Positions 22,746 to 32,565 of a DNA stretch of 64,000 nt are shown here, one piece after another. Made by a program: the position numbers and the translations under genes. This stretch comes from Moringa oleifera (Eukaryota > Streptophyta > Magnoliopsida > Brassicales > Moringaceae). The stretch is taken from the NCBI GenBank assembly GCA_021397835.1, contig JAJFZO010000862.1, positions 262,501-326,500 of the forward strand, read 5' to 3'. The notes beneath the pieces are model-generated. The model did not search any database. It worked only from the letters and a program-made list of their open reading frames with translations, and was not told where the DNA came from. Positions within the stretch are counted from its first letter, which is position 1, and the number at the start of each line of letters is the position of its first letter.

Positions 22746-23073
22746 TTGGCAGCAGGGGAGTCACGCCTTGCCCAAGCCAGCAGTGTGGCTCGCTCCTTGC
22801 TAACGGTCGACGATCGTGTCGTCGATCGCGCTACGCAACGAACTCGCCTAGGCAAGCGTGATCGTCGGGACTCAACCCCACATCCACCGCCTTAAGGGCC
22901 TGCTACGAAGCACTCCGCATGTTCGAAATTCCCCCCAACAATTTGGCCGTCGCGTAGCATGCATCATTGTTAGCTTTACCGCCCACACCGTCGAGCTTGT
23001 GTAGCCACATCCTAGTACATTATCCCACGTTTTTTCTCATTTCGTTGCCAACGTTTTTCCCATCGATGAGGCC
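22746..23073 (+). repeat. Satellite B unit, subtype 2 exemplar (328 bp)
   Basis: Diagnostic words are CCAAGCCAGCAGTGTGG, CTCGCTCCTTGC, GATCGTCGGGACTCAACCCC, GGCCTGC, CCCCCCAAC, TTTGGCCGTCGCG, TTAGCTTTACCGCC and CATCCTAGTACATTATCCC. The CGTCGGG/CCCGACG hairpin of subtype 1 is broken here because the right arm reads CCCCAC. This subtype alternates with subtype 1 to give the trimer pattern. Confidence 0.8.
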
Positions 23074-23096
23074 TTGGCAGCAGGGGTGTCACGCCT

Positions 23097-23124
23097 TGCC
23101 CAGGCTGGCCGTGTGGCTCGCTCG
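23097..23124 (+). repeat. Motif pair shared with satellite A, in a satellite B unit
   Basis: TGCCCAGG (23,097-23,104) and TGGCTCGCTCG (23,114-23,124), 9 bp apart, correspond to the pair spaced by 21 bp in satellite A. The second word also lies at the left edge of the A array (880-890). Confidence 0.6.
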
Positions 23125-23131
23125 TTGCTAA

Positions 23132-23156
23132 CGGTCGACGATCGTGTCGTCGATCG
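23132..23156. repeat. Satellite B core dyad (TCGACGA / TCGTCGA), exemplar
   Basis: TCGACGA (23,135-23,141) and TCGTCGA (23,147-23,153) are exact reverse complements around TCGTG. One mismatched pair further out, CG and CG extend the symmetry to 23,132-23,156. The element recurs in nearly every B unit in the window (for example 10,721-10,739), usually intact or with one change. It is also the densest CpG cluster of the unit. A protein-binding or non-B-DNA role is inference; strong retention is what is seen. Confidence 0.8.
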
Positions 23157-23190
23157 CGCTGCGCAACGAGGCCGCCTAGGCAAGACTAAG

Positions 23191-23210
23191 CGTCGGGATC
23201 TAACCCGACG
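23191..23210. repeat. Satellite B subtype 1 hairpin (7-bp stem), exemplar
   Basis: CGTCGGG (23,191-23,197) and CCCGACG (23,204-23,210) are exact reverse complements with loop ATCTAA. It is present in subtype 1 units (also 10,777-10,796). In subtypes 2 and 3 the right arm is changed to CCCCACG or CCCCGCG, which breaks the stem. Confidence 0.75.
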
Positions 23211-26200
23211 TGCGTCGCCTTGAGGGACTACGATGAAGCACCCCGCAGGCTCGAAATTCCCCCAAACGATTTGGCCCTCGCGTAGCATGCATCATCGTTA
23301 GCTTCACCGGCCACACCGTCGAGCTTGTGTAGCCACATCCCAGCTCATTATCCCACGATTTTTCTCATTTCGTTGCCCATGTTTTTCCCATCGATCAGGC
23401 CTTGGCAGCAGGGGTGTCACGCCTTTCCCAGGCTGGCCGTGTGGCTCGCTCGTTGCTGACGGTTGACGATCGTGTCGTCGATCGCGCTGCGCTACGAGTC
23501 CGCCTAGGCAAGACTAAGCGTCGGGATCTAACCCGACGTCCGTCGCCTCGAGGGACTGTGATGAAGCACTCAGCATCCTCGAAATTCCCCCAAACGATTT
23601 GGCCCTCGCGTAGCATGCATCATCGTTAGCTTCGCTGCCACACTGTCGAGCATGTGTAGCCACATCCCAGCTCATTATCCCACGATTTTCCTCATTTCGT
23701 TGCCCATGTTTTTCCCATCGATGAGGCCTTGGCAGCAAGGGTGTCACGCCTTGCCCAGGCCGACCGTGTGGCTCGCTCCTTGCTAACGGTCGACTATCGT
23801 GTCATTGATCGCGCTACGCAACGAGCCCGCCTAGGAAAGCGTGATCGTCGGGACTCAACCCCACGTCCACCGCCTCGAGGGCCTGCGACGAAGCACTCCG
23901 CATGCTCGAAATCCCCCCCAACGATTTGGCTGTCGCGTAGCATGCATCATCGTTAGCTTTACCGCCCACACAGTCGAGCTTGTGTAGCCACATACCAGTA
24001 CATTATCCCACGATTCTTCTAAATTTGTTGCCCACGTTTTTCCCATCGATGAGGCCTAGGCAGCAGGGGTGTCACGCCTTGCCCAGGCTGGCCGTGTGGC
24101 TCGCTCGTTGCTAACGGTCGACGATCGTGTCGTCGATCGCGCTGCGCAACGAGGCCGCCTAGGCAAGACTAAGCGTCGGGATCTAACCCGACGTGCGTCG
24201 CCTTGAGGGACTACGATGAAGCACCCCGCAGGCTCGAAATTCCCCCAAACGATTTGGCCCTCGCGTAGCATGCATCATCGTTAGCTTCACCGGCCACACC
24301 GTCGAGCTTGTATAGCCACATCCCAGCTCATTATCCCATGATTTTTCTCATTTCGTTGCCCATGTTTTTCCCATCGATCAGGCCTTGGCAGCAGGGGTGT
24401 CACGCCTTTCCCAGGCTGGCCGTGTGGCTCGCTCGTTGCTGACGGTTGACGATCGTGTTGTCGATCGCGCTGCGCTACGAGTCCGCCTAGGCAAGACTAA
24501 GCGTCGGGATCTAACCCGACGTCCGTCGCCTCGAGGGACTGTGATGAAGCACTCAGCATCCTCGAAATTCCCCCAAACGATTTGGCCCTCGCGTAGCATG
24601 CATCATCGTTAGCTTCGCTGCCACACTGTCGAGCATGTGTAGCCACATCCCAGCTCATTATCCCACGATTTTCCTCATTTCGTTGCCCATGTTTTTCCCA
24701 TCGATGAGGCCTTGGCAGCAAGGGTGTCACGCCTTGCCCAGGCCGACCGTGTGGCTCGCTCCTTGCTAACGGTCGACTATCGTGTCATTGATCGCGCTAC
24801 GCAACGAGCCCGCCTAGGAAAGCGTGATCGTCGGGACTCAACCCCACGTCCACCGCCTCGAGGGCCTGCGACGAAGCACTCCGCATGCTCGAAATCCCCC
24901 CCAACGATTTGGCTGTCGCGTAGCATGCATCATCGTTAGCTTTACCGCCCACACAGTCGAGCTTGTGTAGCCACATACCAGTACATTATCCCACGATTCT
25001 TCTAAATTTGTTGCCCACGTTTTTCCCATCGATGAGGCCTAGGCAGCAGGGGTGTCACGCCTTGCCCAGGCTGGCCGTGTGGCTCGCTCGTTGCTAACGG
25101 TCGACGATCGTGACGTCGATCGCGCTGCGCAACGAGGCCGCCTAGGCAAGACTAAGCGTCGGGATCTAACCCGACGTGCGTCGCCTCGAGGGACTACGAT
25201 GAAGCACCCCGCAGGCTCGAAATTCCCCCAAACGATTTGGCCCTCGCGTAGCATGCATCATCGTTAGCTTCACCGGCCACAACGTCGAGCTTGTGTAGCC
25301 ACATCCCAGCTCATTATCCCACGATTTTTCTCATTTCGTTGCCCATGTTTTTCCCATCGATCAGGCCTTGGCAGCAGGGGTGTCACGCCTTTCCCAGGCT
25401 GGCCGTGTGGCTCGCTCGTTGCTGACGGTTGACGATCGTGTTGTCGATCGCGCTGCGCTACGAGTCCGCCTAGGCAAGACTAAGCGTCGGGATCTAACCC
25501 GACGTCCGTCGCCTCGAGGGACTGTGATGAAGCACTCAGCATCCTCGAAATTCCCCCAAACGATTTGGCCCTCGCGTAGCATGCATCATCGTTAGCTTCG
25601 CTGCCACACTGTCGAGCATGTGTAGCCACATCCCAGCTCATTATCCCACGATTTTCCTCATTTCGTTGCCCATGTTTTTCCCATCGATCAGGCCTTGGCA
25701 GCAGAGGGTGTCACGCCTTGCCCAGGCCGACCGTGTGGCTCGCTCCTTGCTAACGGTCGACTATCGTGTCATTGATCGCGCTACGCAACGAGCCCGCCTA
25801 GGAAGCGTGATTGTCGGGACTCAACCCCACGTCCACCGCCTCGAGGGCCTGCGACGAAGCACTCCGCATGCTCGAAATTCCCCCCAACGATTTGGCCGTC
25901 GCGTAGCATGCATCATCGTTAGCTTTACCACCCACACAGTCGAGCTTGTGTAGCGACATACCAGTACATTATCCCACGATTCTTCTAATTTCGTTGCCCA
26001 CGTTTTTCCCATCGATGAGGCCTTGGCAGCAGGGGTGTCACGCCTTGCCCAGGCTGGCCGTGTGGCTCGCTCGTTGCTAACGGTCGACGATCGTGTCGTC
26101 GATCGCGCTGCGCAACGAGGCCGCCTAGGCAAGACTAAGCGTCGGGATCTAACCCGACGTGCGTCGCCTTGAGGGACTACGATGAAGCACCCCGCAGGCT

Positions 26201-26760
26201 CGAAATTCCCCCAAACGATTTGGCCCTCGCGTAGCATGCATCATCGTTAGCTTCACCGGCCACACCGTCGAGCTTGTGTAGCCACATCCCAGCTCATTAT
26301 CCCACGATTTTTCTCATTTCGTTGCCCATGTTTTTCCCATCGATCAGGCCTTGGCAGCAGGGGTGTCACGCCTTTTCCCAGGCTGGCCGCGTGGCTCGCT
26401 CGTTGCTGACGGTTGACGATCGTGTTGTCGATCGCGCTGCGCTACGAGTCCGCTTAGGCAAGACTAAGCGTCGGGATCTAACCCGACGTCCGTCGCCTCG
26501 AGGGACTGTGATGAAGCACTCATCATCCTCGAAATTCCCCCAAACGATTTGGCCCTCGCGTAGCATGCATCATCGTTAGCTTCGCTGCCACACTGGCGAG
26601 CATGTGTAGCCACATCCCAGCTCATTATCCCACGATTTTCCTCATTTCGTTGCCCATGTTTTTCCCATCGATCAGACCTTGGCAGCAGAGGTGTCACGCC
26701 TTACCCAGGCCGGCCGTGTGGCTCGCTCCTTGCTAACAGTCGACTATCGTGTCGTTGATC

Positions 26761-28751
26761 GCGCTACGCAATGAGCTCGCCTAGGCAAGCGTGATTGTCG
26801 GGACTCAACCCCACGTCCGTCGCCTTGAGGGACTGTGATGAAGCACTCAGCATCCTCGAAATTCCCCCAAACGATTTGGCCCTCGCGTAGCATGCATCAT
26901 CGTTAGCTTCGCTGCCACACTGTCGAGCATGTGTAGCCACATCCCAGCTCATTATCCCACGATTTTCCTCATTTCGTTGCCCATGTTTTTCCCATCGATC
27001 AGGCCTTGGCAGCAGGAGTGTCACGCCTTGCCCAGGCTGGCCGTGTGGCTCGCTCGTTGCTGACGGTTGATGATCGTGTCGTCGATCGCGCTGCGCTACG
27101 AGTCCGCCTAGGCAAGACTAAGCGTCTGGATCTAACCCGATGTCCGTCGCCTCTAGGGACTGCGATGAAGCACCCCGCATGCTCGAAATTCCCCCTAACA
27201 ATTTGGCCCTCGCGTAGCATGCATCATCGTTAGCTTCACCGCCATATCGTCGAGCTTGTGTAGCCACATCCCAGCTCATTATCCCATGATTTTTCTCATT
27301 TCATTGCCCATGTTTTTCCCATCGATGAGGCCTTGGCAGCAGGGGTGTCACACCTTCCCCAGGCCAGCAGTGTGGCTCGCTCCTTGCTAACGGTCGACGA
27401 TTGTGTCGTCGATCGCGCTACGTAACGAGCCCGCCTAGGCAAGCCTGAGTGTCAAGATTCAACCCCACGTCCACCGCCTCGAGGGCCTGCGACGAAGCAC
27501 TCTGCATGCTCGAAATTGCCCACGTTTTTTCGACCGATGAGGCCTTGGCAGCAGGGGTGTCAGGCCTTGCCCAGGCTGGCCGTGTGGCTAGCTCGTTGCT
27601 AACGGTCGACGATCGTGTCGTCGATCGCGCTGCGCAACGAGGCCGCCTAGGCAAGACTAAGCGTCTGGATCTAACCCGACGTCCGTCGCCTCGAGGGACT
27701 ACGATGATGCACCCCGCACACTCGAAATTCCCCCAAACAATTTGGCCCTCGCGTAGCATGCATCATCGTTAGCTTCACCGGCCATACCGTCGAGCTTGTG
27801 TAGCCACATCCCAACTCATTATCCCGCGATTTTTCTCATTTTGTTGCCCATCTTTTTCCCATCGATCAGGCCTTGGCAGCAGGGGTGTCACGCCTTTCCA
27901 AGGCTGGCCGTGTGGCTCACTCGTTGCTGACAGTTGATGATCGTGTCGTCGATCGCGCTGCGCTACGAGTCCGCCTAGGCAAGACTAAGCGTCTGGATCT
28001 AACCCAACGTCCGTCGCCTCGAGGGACTGCGATGAAGCACCCCGTATGCTCGAAATTCCCCCTAACTATTTTGCCCTCGCGTAGCATGCATCATCGTTAG
28101 CTTCACCGCCACATCGTCGAGCTTGTGTAGCCACATCCCAGCTCATTATCCCATGATTTTCCTCATTTCGTTGCCCATGTTTTTCCCATCGATGAGGCCT
28201 TGGCAGCAGGGGTGTCACGCCTTGCCCAAGCCAGCAGTGTGGCTCGCTCCTTGCTAACGGTCGACGATCGTGTCGTCGATCGCGCTACGCAACGAGCTCG
28301 CCTAGGCAAGCATGATCGTCGGGACTCAACCCCACATCCACCGCCTTAAGGGCCTGCTACGAAGCACTCCGCATGTTCGAAATTCCCCCCAACGATTTGG
28401 CCGTCGCATAGCATGCATCATTGTTAGCTTTACCGCCCACACCGTCGAGTTTGTGTAGCCACATCCTAGTACATTATCCCACGTTTTTTCTCATTTCGTT
28501 GCCCACGTTTTTCCCATCGATGAGGCCTTGGCAGCAGCGGTGTCACGCCTTGCCCAGGCTGGCCGTGTGGCTCGCTCGTTGCTAACGGTCGACGATTGTG
28601 TCGTCGATCCCGCTGCGCAACGAGTCCGCCTAGGCAAGACTAAACGTCGGGATCTAACCCAACGTCCGTCGCCTCGAGGGACTGTGACGAAGCACTCAAC
28701 ATCCTCGAAATTCCCCCAAACGATTTGGCCCTCGCGTAGCATGCATCATCG
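26761..28751 (+). repeat. Satellite B, first copy of the 1,522-bp duplicated segment
   Basis: From about 27,200 to 28,170 the sequence is repeated 1,522 bp downstream (about 28,722-29,690). Both copies contain the same 212-bp truncated unit and the CACCGCCATATCGTCGAGC variant. Between the copies the units match the older trimer subtypes. No gene. Confidence 0.85.
27333..27544 (+). repeat. Truncated satellite B unit (212 bp), copy 1
   Basis: CTCGAAATTGCCCACG at about 27,511-27,526 joins two places in the unit that are normally about 130 bp apart. The motif ATTCCCC leads into the start of the missing segment, and TTGCCCACG marks its end. The unit is 212 bp instead of 328. The identical join occurs at 28,855-29,066 and 32,669-32,880. 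Confidence 0.9.
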
Positions 28752-31510
28752 TTAGCTTCACCGCCATATCGTCGAGCTTGTGTAGCCACATCCCAGCTCA
28801 TTATCCCATGATTTTTCTCATTTCATTGCCCATGTTTTTCCCATCGATGAGGCCTTGGCAGCAGGGGTGTCACACCTTGCCCAGGCCGGCCGTGTGGCTC
28901 GCTCCTTGCTAACGGTCGACGATTGTGTCGTCGATCGCGCTACGTAACGAGCCCGCCTAGGCAAGCCTGAGTGTCGAGATTCAACCCCACGTCCACCGCC
29001 TCGAGGGCCTGCGACGAAGCACTCTGCATGCTCGAAATTGCCCACGTTTTTTCGACCGATGAGGCCTTGGCAGCAGGGGTGTCACGCCTTGCCCAGGCTG
29101 GCCGTGTGGCTAGCTCGTTGCTAACGGTCGACGATCGTGTCGTCGATCGCGCTGCGCAACGAGGCCGCCTAGGCAAGACTAAGCGTCGGGATCTAACCCG
29201 ACGTCCGTCGCCTCGAGGGACTACGATGATGCACCCCGCACGCTCGAAATTCCCCCAAACAATTTGGCCCTCGCGTAGCATGCATCATCGTTAGCTTCAC
29301 CGGCCACACCGTCGAGCTTGTGTAGCCACATCCCAACTCATTATCCCGCGATTTTTCTCATTTTGTTGCCCATCTTTTTCCCATCGATCAGGCCTTGGCA
29401 GCAGTGGTGTCACGCCTTTCCAAGGCTGGCCGTGTGGCTCACTCGTTGCTGACAGTTGACGATCGTGTCGTCGATCGCGCTGCGCTACGAGTCCGCCAAG
29501 GCAAGACTAAGCGTCTGGATCTAACCCGACGTCCGTCGCCTCGAGGGACTGCGATGAAGCACCCCGCATGCTCGAAATTCTCCCTAACTATTTTGCCCTC
29601 GCGTAGCATGCATCATCGTTAGCTTCACCGCCACATCGTCGAGCTTGTGTAGCCACATCCCAGCTCATTATCCCACGATTTTCCTCTTTTTGTTGCCCAT
29701 GATTTTCCCATCGATGAGGCCTTGGCAGCAGTGGTGTCACGCCTTGCCCAGGCTGGCCGTGTGGCTTGCTCATTGCTAACGATCGACGATCATGTCGTCG
29801 ATCGTGCTGCGCAACGAGTCTGCCTAGGCAATCCTGGGCATCAGGATCTAGCCACGCGTCCGCCGCCTCGAGGGCCTGCAACGAAGCACTCCCCGAGCTG
29901 GCAATCCGCCCAGCGATTTGGCCCTCGCGTAGCATGCATAATCGTTAGCTTCGCCGTCCACACCGTCGAGTTTGTCTAGCTACATCCCAGCTCATTATCC
30001 CACAACTTCTCTCGTTTCGCTGCCCACGTTTTTCCCAACGATGAGGCCTTGGCAATAGGGTTGTCACGCCTTGCCCAGGCTGGCCGTGTGGCTCGCTCGT
30101 TGCTAACGGTCGACGATTGTGTCGTCGATCGCGCAGCGCAATGAGTCCGCCTAGGCAAGACTAAGCGTCGGGATCTAACCCGATGTTCGTTGCCTCGAGG
30201 GACTACGATGAAGCACCCCGCATGCTCGAAATTCCCCCAAACGATTTAACCCTCGCGGAGCATGCATCATCGTTAGCTTCACCGGCCACAATGTCGAGCT
30301 TGTGCAGCCACATCCCAGCTCATTATCCCACGATTTTTCTCATTTCGTTGCCCATGTTTTTGCCATTGAAGAGGCATTGGCAGCAGGGGTGTCACGCCTT
30401 GCCCAGGTTGGCCGTGTGGCTCGCTCGTTGCTAACGGTCGACGATCGTGTCGTCGATCGCGCTGTGCAACGAGTCCGCCTAAGCAAGACTAAGCGTCTGG
30501 ATCTAACCCAACGTCCGTCGCCTCGAGGGACTGCGATGAAGCACCCCGCATGCTCGAAATTCCCCCCAACAATTTTGCCCTCACGTAGCATGCATCATCG
30601 TTAGCTTCACCGCCCACACCGTCGAGCTTGTGTAGCTACATCCCAGCACATTATCCCACGATTCTTCTCATTTCGTTGCCCACGTTTTTCCTATCGATGA
30701 GGCCTTGGCAGAAGGGGTCTCACGTCTTACCCAGGCTGGCCGTGTGGCTTGCCCATTGCTAACGGCCGACAATCGTGTCGTCGATCGCGCTGCACATCGA
30801 GTCCATCTAGGCAAGCCTAGGCGTCGGGATCCTGCCCCTCGTCTGCCGCTCGAGGGCCTGCGACGAAGCACTCCGCATGCTCGAAATCCCCCCAGCGATT
30901 TGGCCCTCGCATAGCATGCATCATCGTTAGCTTCGCGGTCCACACCATCGAGTTTGTCTAGCCACATCCTAGCTCATTATCCCACAATTTCTCTCGTTTC
31001 GTTGCCCACGTTTTTCCCACCGATGAGGCCTTGGTAGCAGGGGTGTCACGCCTTGCCCAGGTTGGCCGTGTGGCTCGCGTGTTGCTAACGGTCGACGATC
31101 GTGTCGTCGATCGCGCTGCGCAACGAGTCTGCCTAGGCAAGACTAACCGTCGGGATCTAACCCGACGTCCGTCGCCTTGAGGGACTGCGATGAAGCACCC
31201 CGCATGCTCGAAATCCCCCCAGCGATTTGGCCCTCGCGTAGCATGCATCATCGTTTGCTTCGCCGCCCATACCGTCGAGTTTGTGTAGCCGCACCCCAGC
31301 TCATTATCCCATAATTTCTCTCCTTTCGTTGCCCACGTTTCTTCGACCGATGAGGCCTTGGCAGCAGGGGTGTCACGCCTTGCCCAGGCTTGCCGTGTGG
31401 CTAGCTCGTTGCTAACGGTCGACGATCGTGTCGTCGATCGCGCTGCGCAACGAGGCCGCCTAGGCAATACTAAGCGTCGGGATCTAACCCGACGTCCGTC
31501 GCCTCGAGGG
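28752..31510 (+). repeat. Satellite B, 3,814-bp-offset duplication, copy 1
   Basis: About 2.76 kb here is repeated at about 32,566-35,324. Landmarks keep a constant 3,814-bp offset: the truncated unit ends at 29,067 and 32,881, the unit at 29,722 recurs at 33,536, 30,705 at 34,519, and 31,358 at 35,172. Private variants shared by both include GCACTCCCCGAGCTGG, AACGATGAGGCCTTGGCAATAGGG and CATTGAAGAGGCATTGG. A single segmental duplication explains this better than regular higher-order amplification, because the roughly 1.05 kb between the copies is of a different type. Confidence 0.9.
28855..29066 (+). repeat. Truncated satellite B unit (212 bp), copy 2
   Basis: Same deletion join as at 27,333-27,544 (CTCGAAATTGCCCACG near 29,033). 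It lies 1,522 bp downstream of copy 1, inside the duplicated segment. Confidence 0.9.
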
Positions 31511-32565
31511 ACTACGATGAAATACCCTGCAGGCTCGAAATTCCCCTAAACAATTTGGCCCTCGCGTAGCATGCATCATCGTTAGCTTCACCGGCCATAC
31601 CGTCGAGCTTGTGTAGCCACATCCCAGCTCATTACCCCACGATTTTTCTCATTTTGTTGCCCATGTTTTTCCCATCGATCAGACCTTGGCAGCAGAGGTG
31701 TCACGCCTTACCCAGGCCGGCCGTGTGGCTCGCTCCTTGCTAACGGTCGACTATCGTGTCGTTGATCGCGCTACGCAATAAGCCCGCCTAGGCAAGCGTG
31801 ATTGTCGGGACTCAACCCCACGTCCACCGCCTCGAGGGCCTGCGACGAAGCACTCCGCATGCTCGAAATTCCCCCCAACGATTTGGCCGTCGCGTAGCAT
31901 GCATCATCGTTAGCTTTACCGCCCACACAGTCGAGCTTGTGTAGCCACATACCAGTACATTATCCCACGATTCTTCTAATTTCGTTGCCCACGTTTTTCC
32001 CATCGATGAGGCCTTGGCAGCAGGGGTGTCACGCCTTGCCCAGGCTGGCCGTGTGGCTCGCTCGTTGCTAACGGTCGACGATCATGTCGTCGATCGCGTT
32101 GCGCAACGAGGCCGCCTAGGCAAGACTAAGCGTCGGGATCTAACCCGACATCCATCGCCTCGAGGGACTACGATAAAGCACCCCGCAGGCTCGAAATTCC
32201 CCCAAACGATTTGGCCCTCGCGTAGCATGCATCATCGTTAGCTTCATCGGCCACACCGTCGAGCTTGTGTAGCCACATCCCAGCTCATTATCCCACGATT
32301 TTTCTCATTTCGTTGCCCATGTTTTTCCCATCGATCAGGCCTTGGCAGCAGGAGTGTCACGCCTTGCTCAGGCTGGCCGTGTGGCTCGCTCGTTGCTGAC
32401 GGTTGACGATCGTGTCGTCGATCGCGCTGCGCTACGAGTCCGCCTAGGCAAGACTAAGCGTCTGGATCTCACCCGATGTCCGTCGCCTCGAGGGACTGCG
32501 ATGAAGCACCCCGCATGCTCGAAATTCCCCCTAACAATTTGGCCCTCGCGTAGCATGCATCATCG
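31511..32565 (+). repeat. Satellite B, spacer between the 3,814-bp duplication copies
   Basis: Three units match the 26.0-27.2 kb region: ATCAGACCTTGGCAGCAGAGG near 31,678 corresponds to 26,673 (offset about 5,005), and the unit at 32,342 matches 27,006 (offset 5,336). The offsets differ by one unit, so one unit was lost or gained between the two regions. Confidence 0.8.

Larger units (their letters stand above)
17524..23073 (+). repeat. Satellite B, loose trimer order (about 983 bp)
   Basis: The subtype with GGCTCGCTCCTTGC recurs at landmark positions 17,831, 18,814, 19,795, then 21,764 and 22,746, giving spacings of 983, 981, 1,969 (two trimers) and 982 bp. The two units between differ in subtype in a mostly regular order. 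Copies are visibly more diverged than in the block that follows, so this looks like an older part of the same trimer array. It contains a rearranged unit at 17,541-17,565, a deletion of about 11 bp in the unit 20,779-21,094 and a 14-bp duplication at 21,666. Confidence 0.8.
23074..23401 (+). repeat. Satellite B unit, subtype 1 exemplar (328 bp)
   Basis: Diagnostic words are CAGGCTGGCCGTGTGG, CTCGCTCGTTGC, AAGACTAAGCGTCGGGATC, GGGACTACGATGAAGCACC, CCCCCAAACGATTTGGCCC, TTAGCTTCACCGGCC and CCCAGCTCATTATCCC. Both hairpins are intact: the general dyad at 23,132-23,156 and the subtype-specific stem at 23,191-23,210. Confidence 0.8.
23074..26760 (+). repeat. Satellite B homogenised trimer higher-order repeat (983 bp, 3.75 copies)
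   Basis: Three consecutive blocks of exactly 983 bp (23,074-24,056, 24,057-25,039, 25,040-26,022) and a fourth partial block to about 26,760 carry the same three unit subtypes in the same order. By eye they differ at only a few positions per copy. Shared private variants include TCTAAATTTGTTGCCC with GGCCTAGGCAGC at the second and third block joins, ATCAGGCCTTGGCAGC, CACTCAGCATCC and the CATGTGTAGCC variant. Such identity in an array of otherwise divergent units indicates very recent three-unit amplification or conversion. The fourth block ends in a chimera in which one unit's worth of sequence appears deleted near 26,815. Confidence 0.93.
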
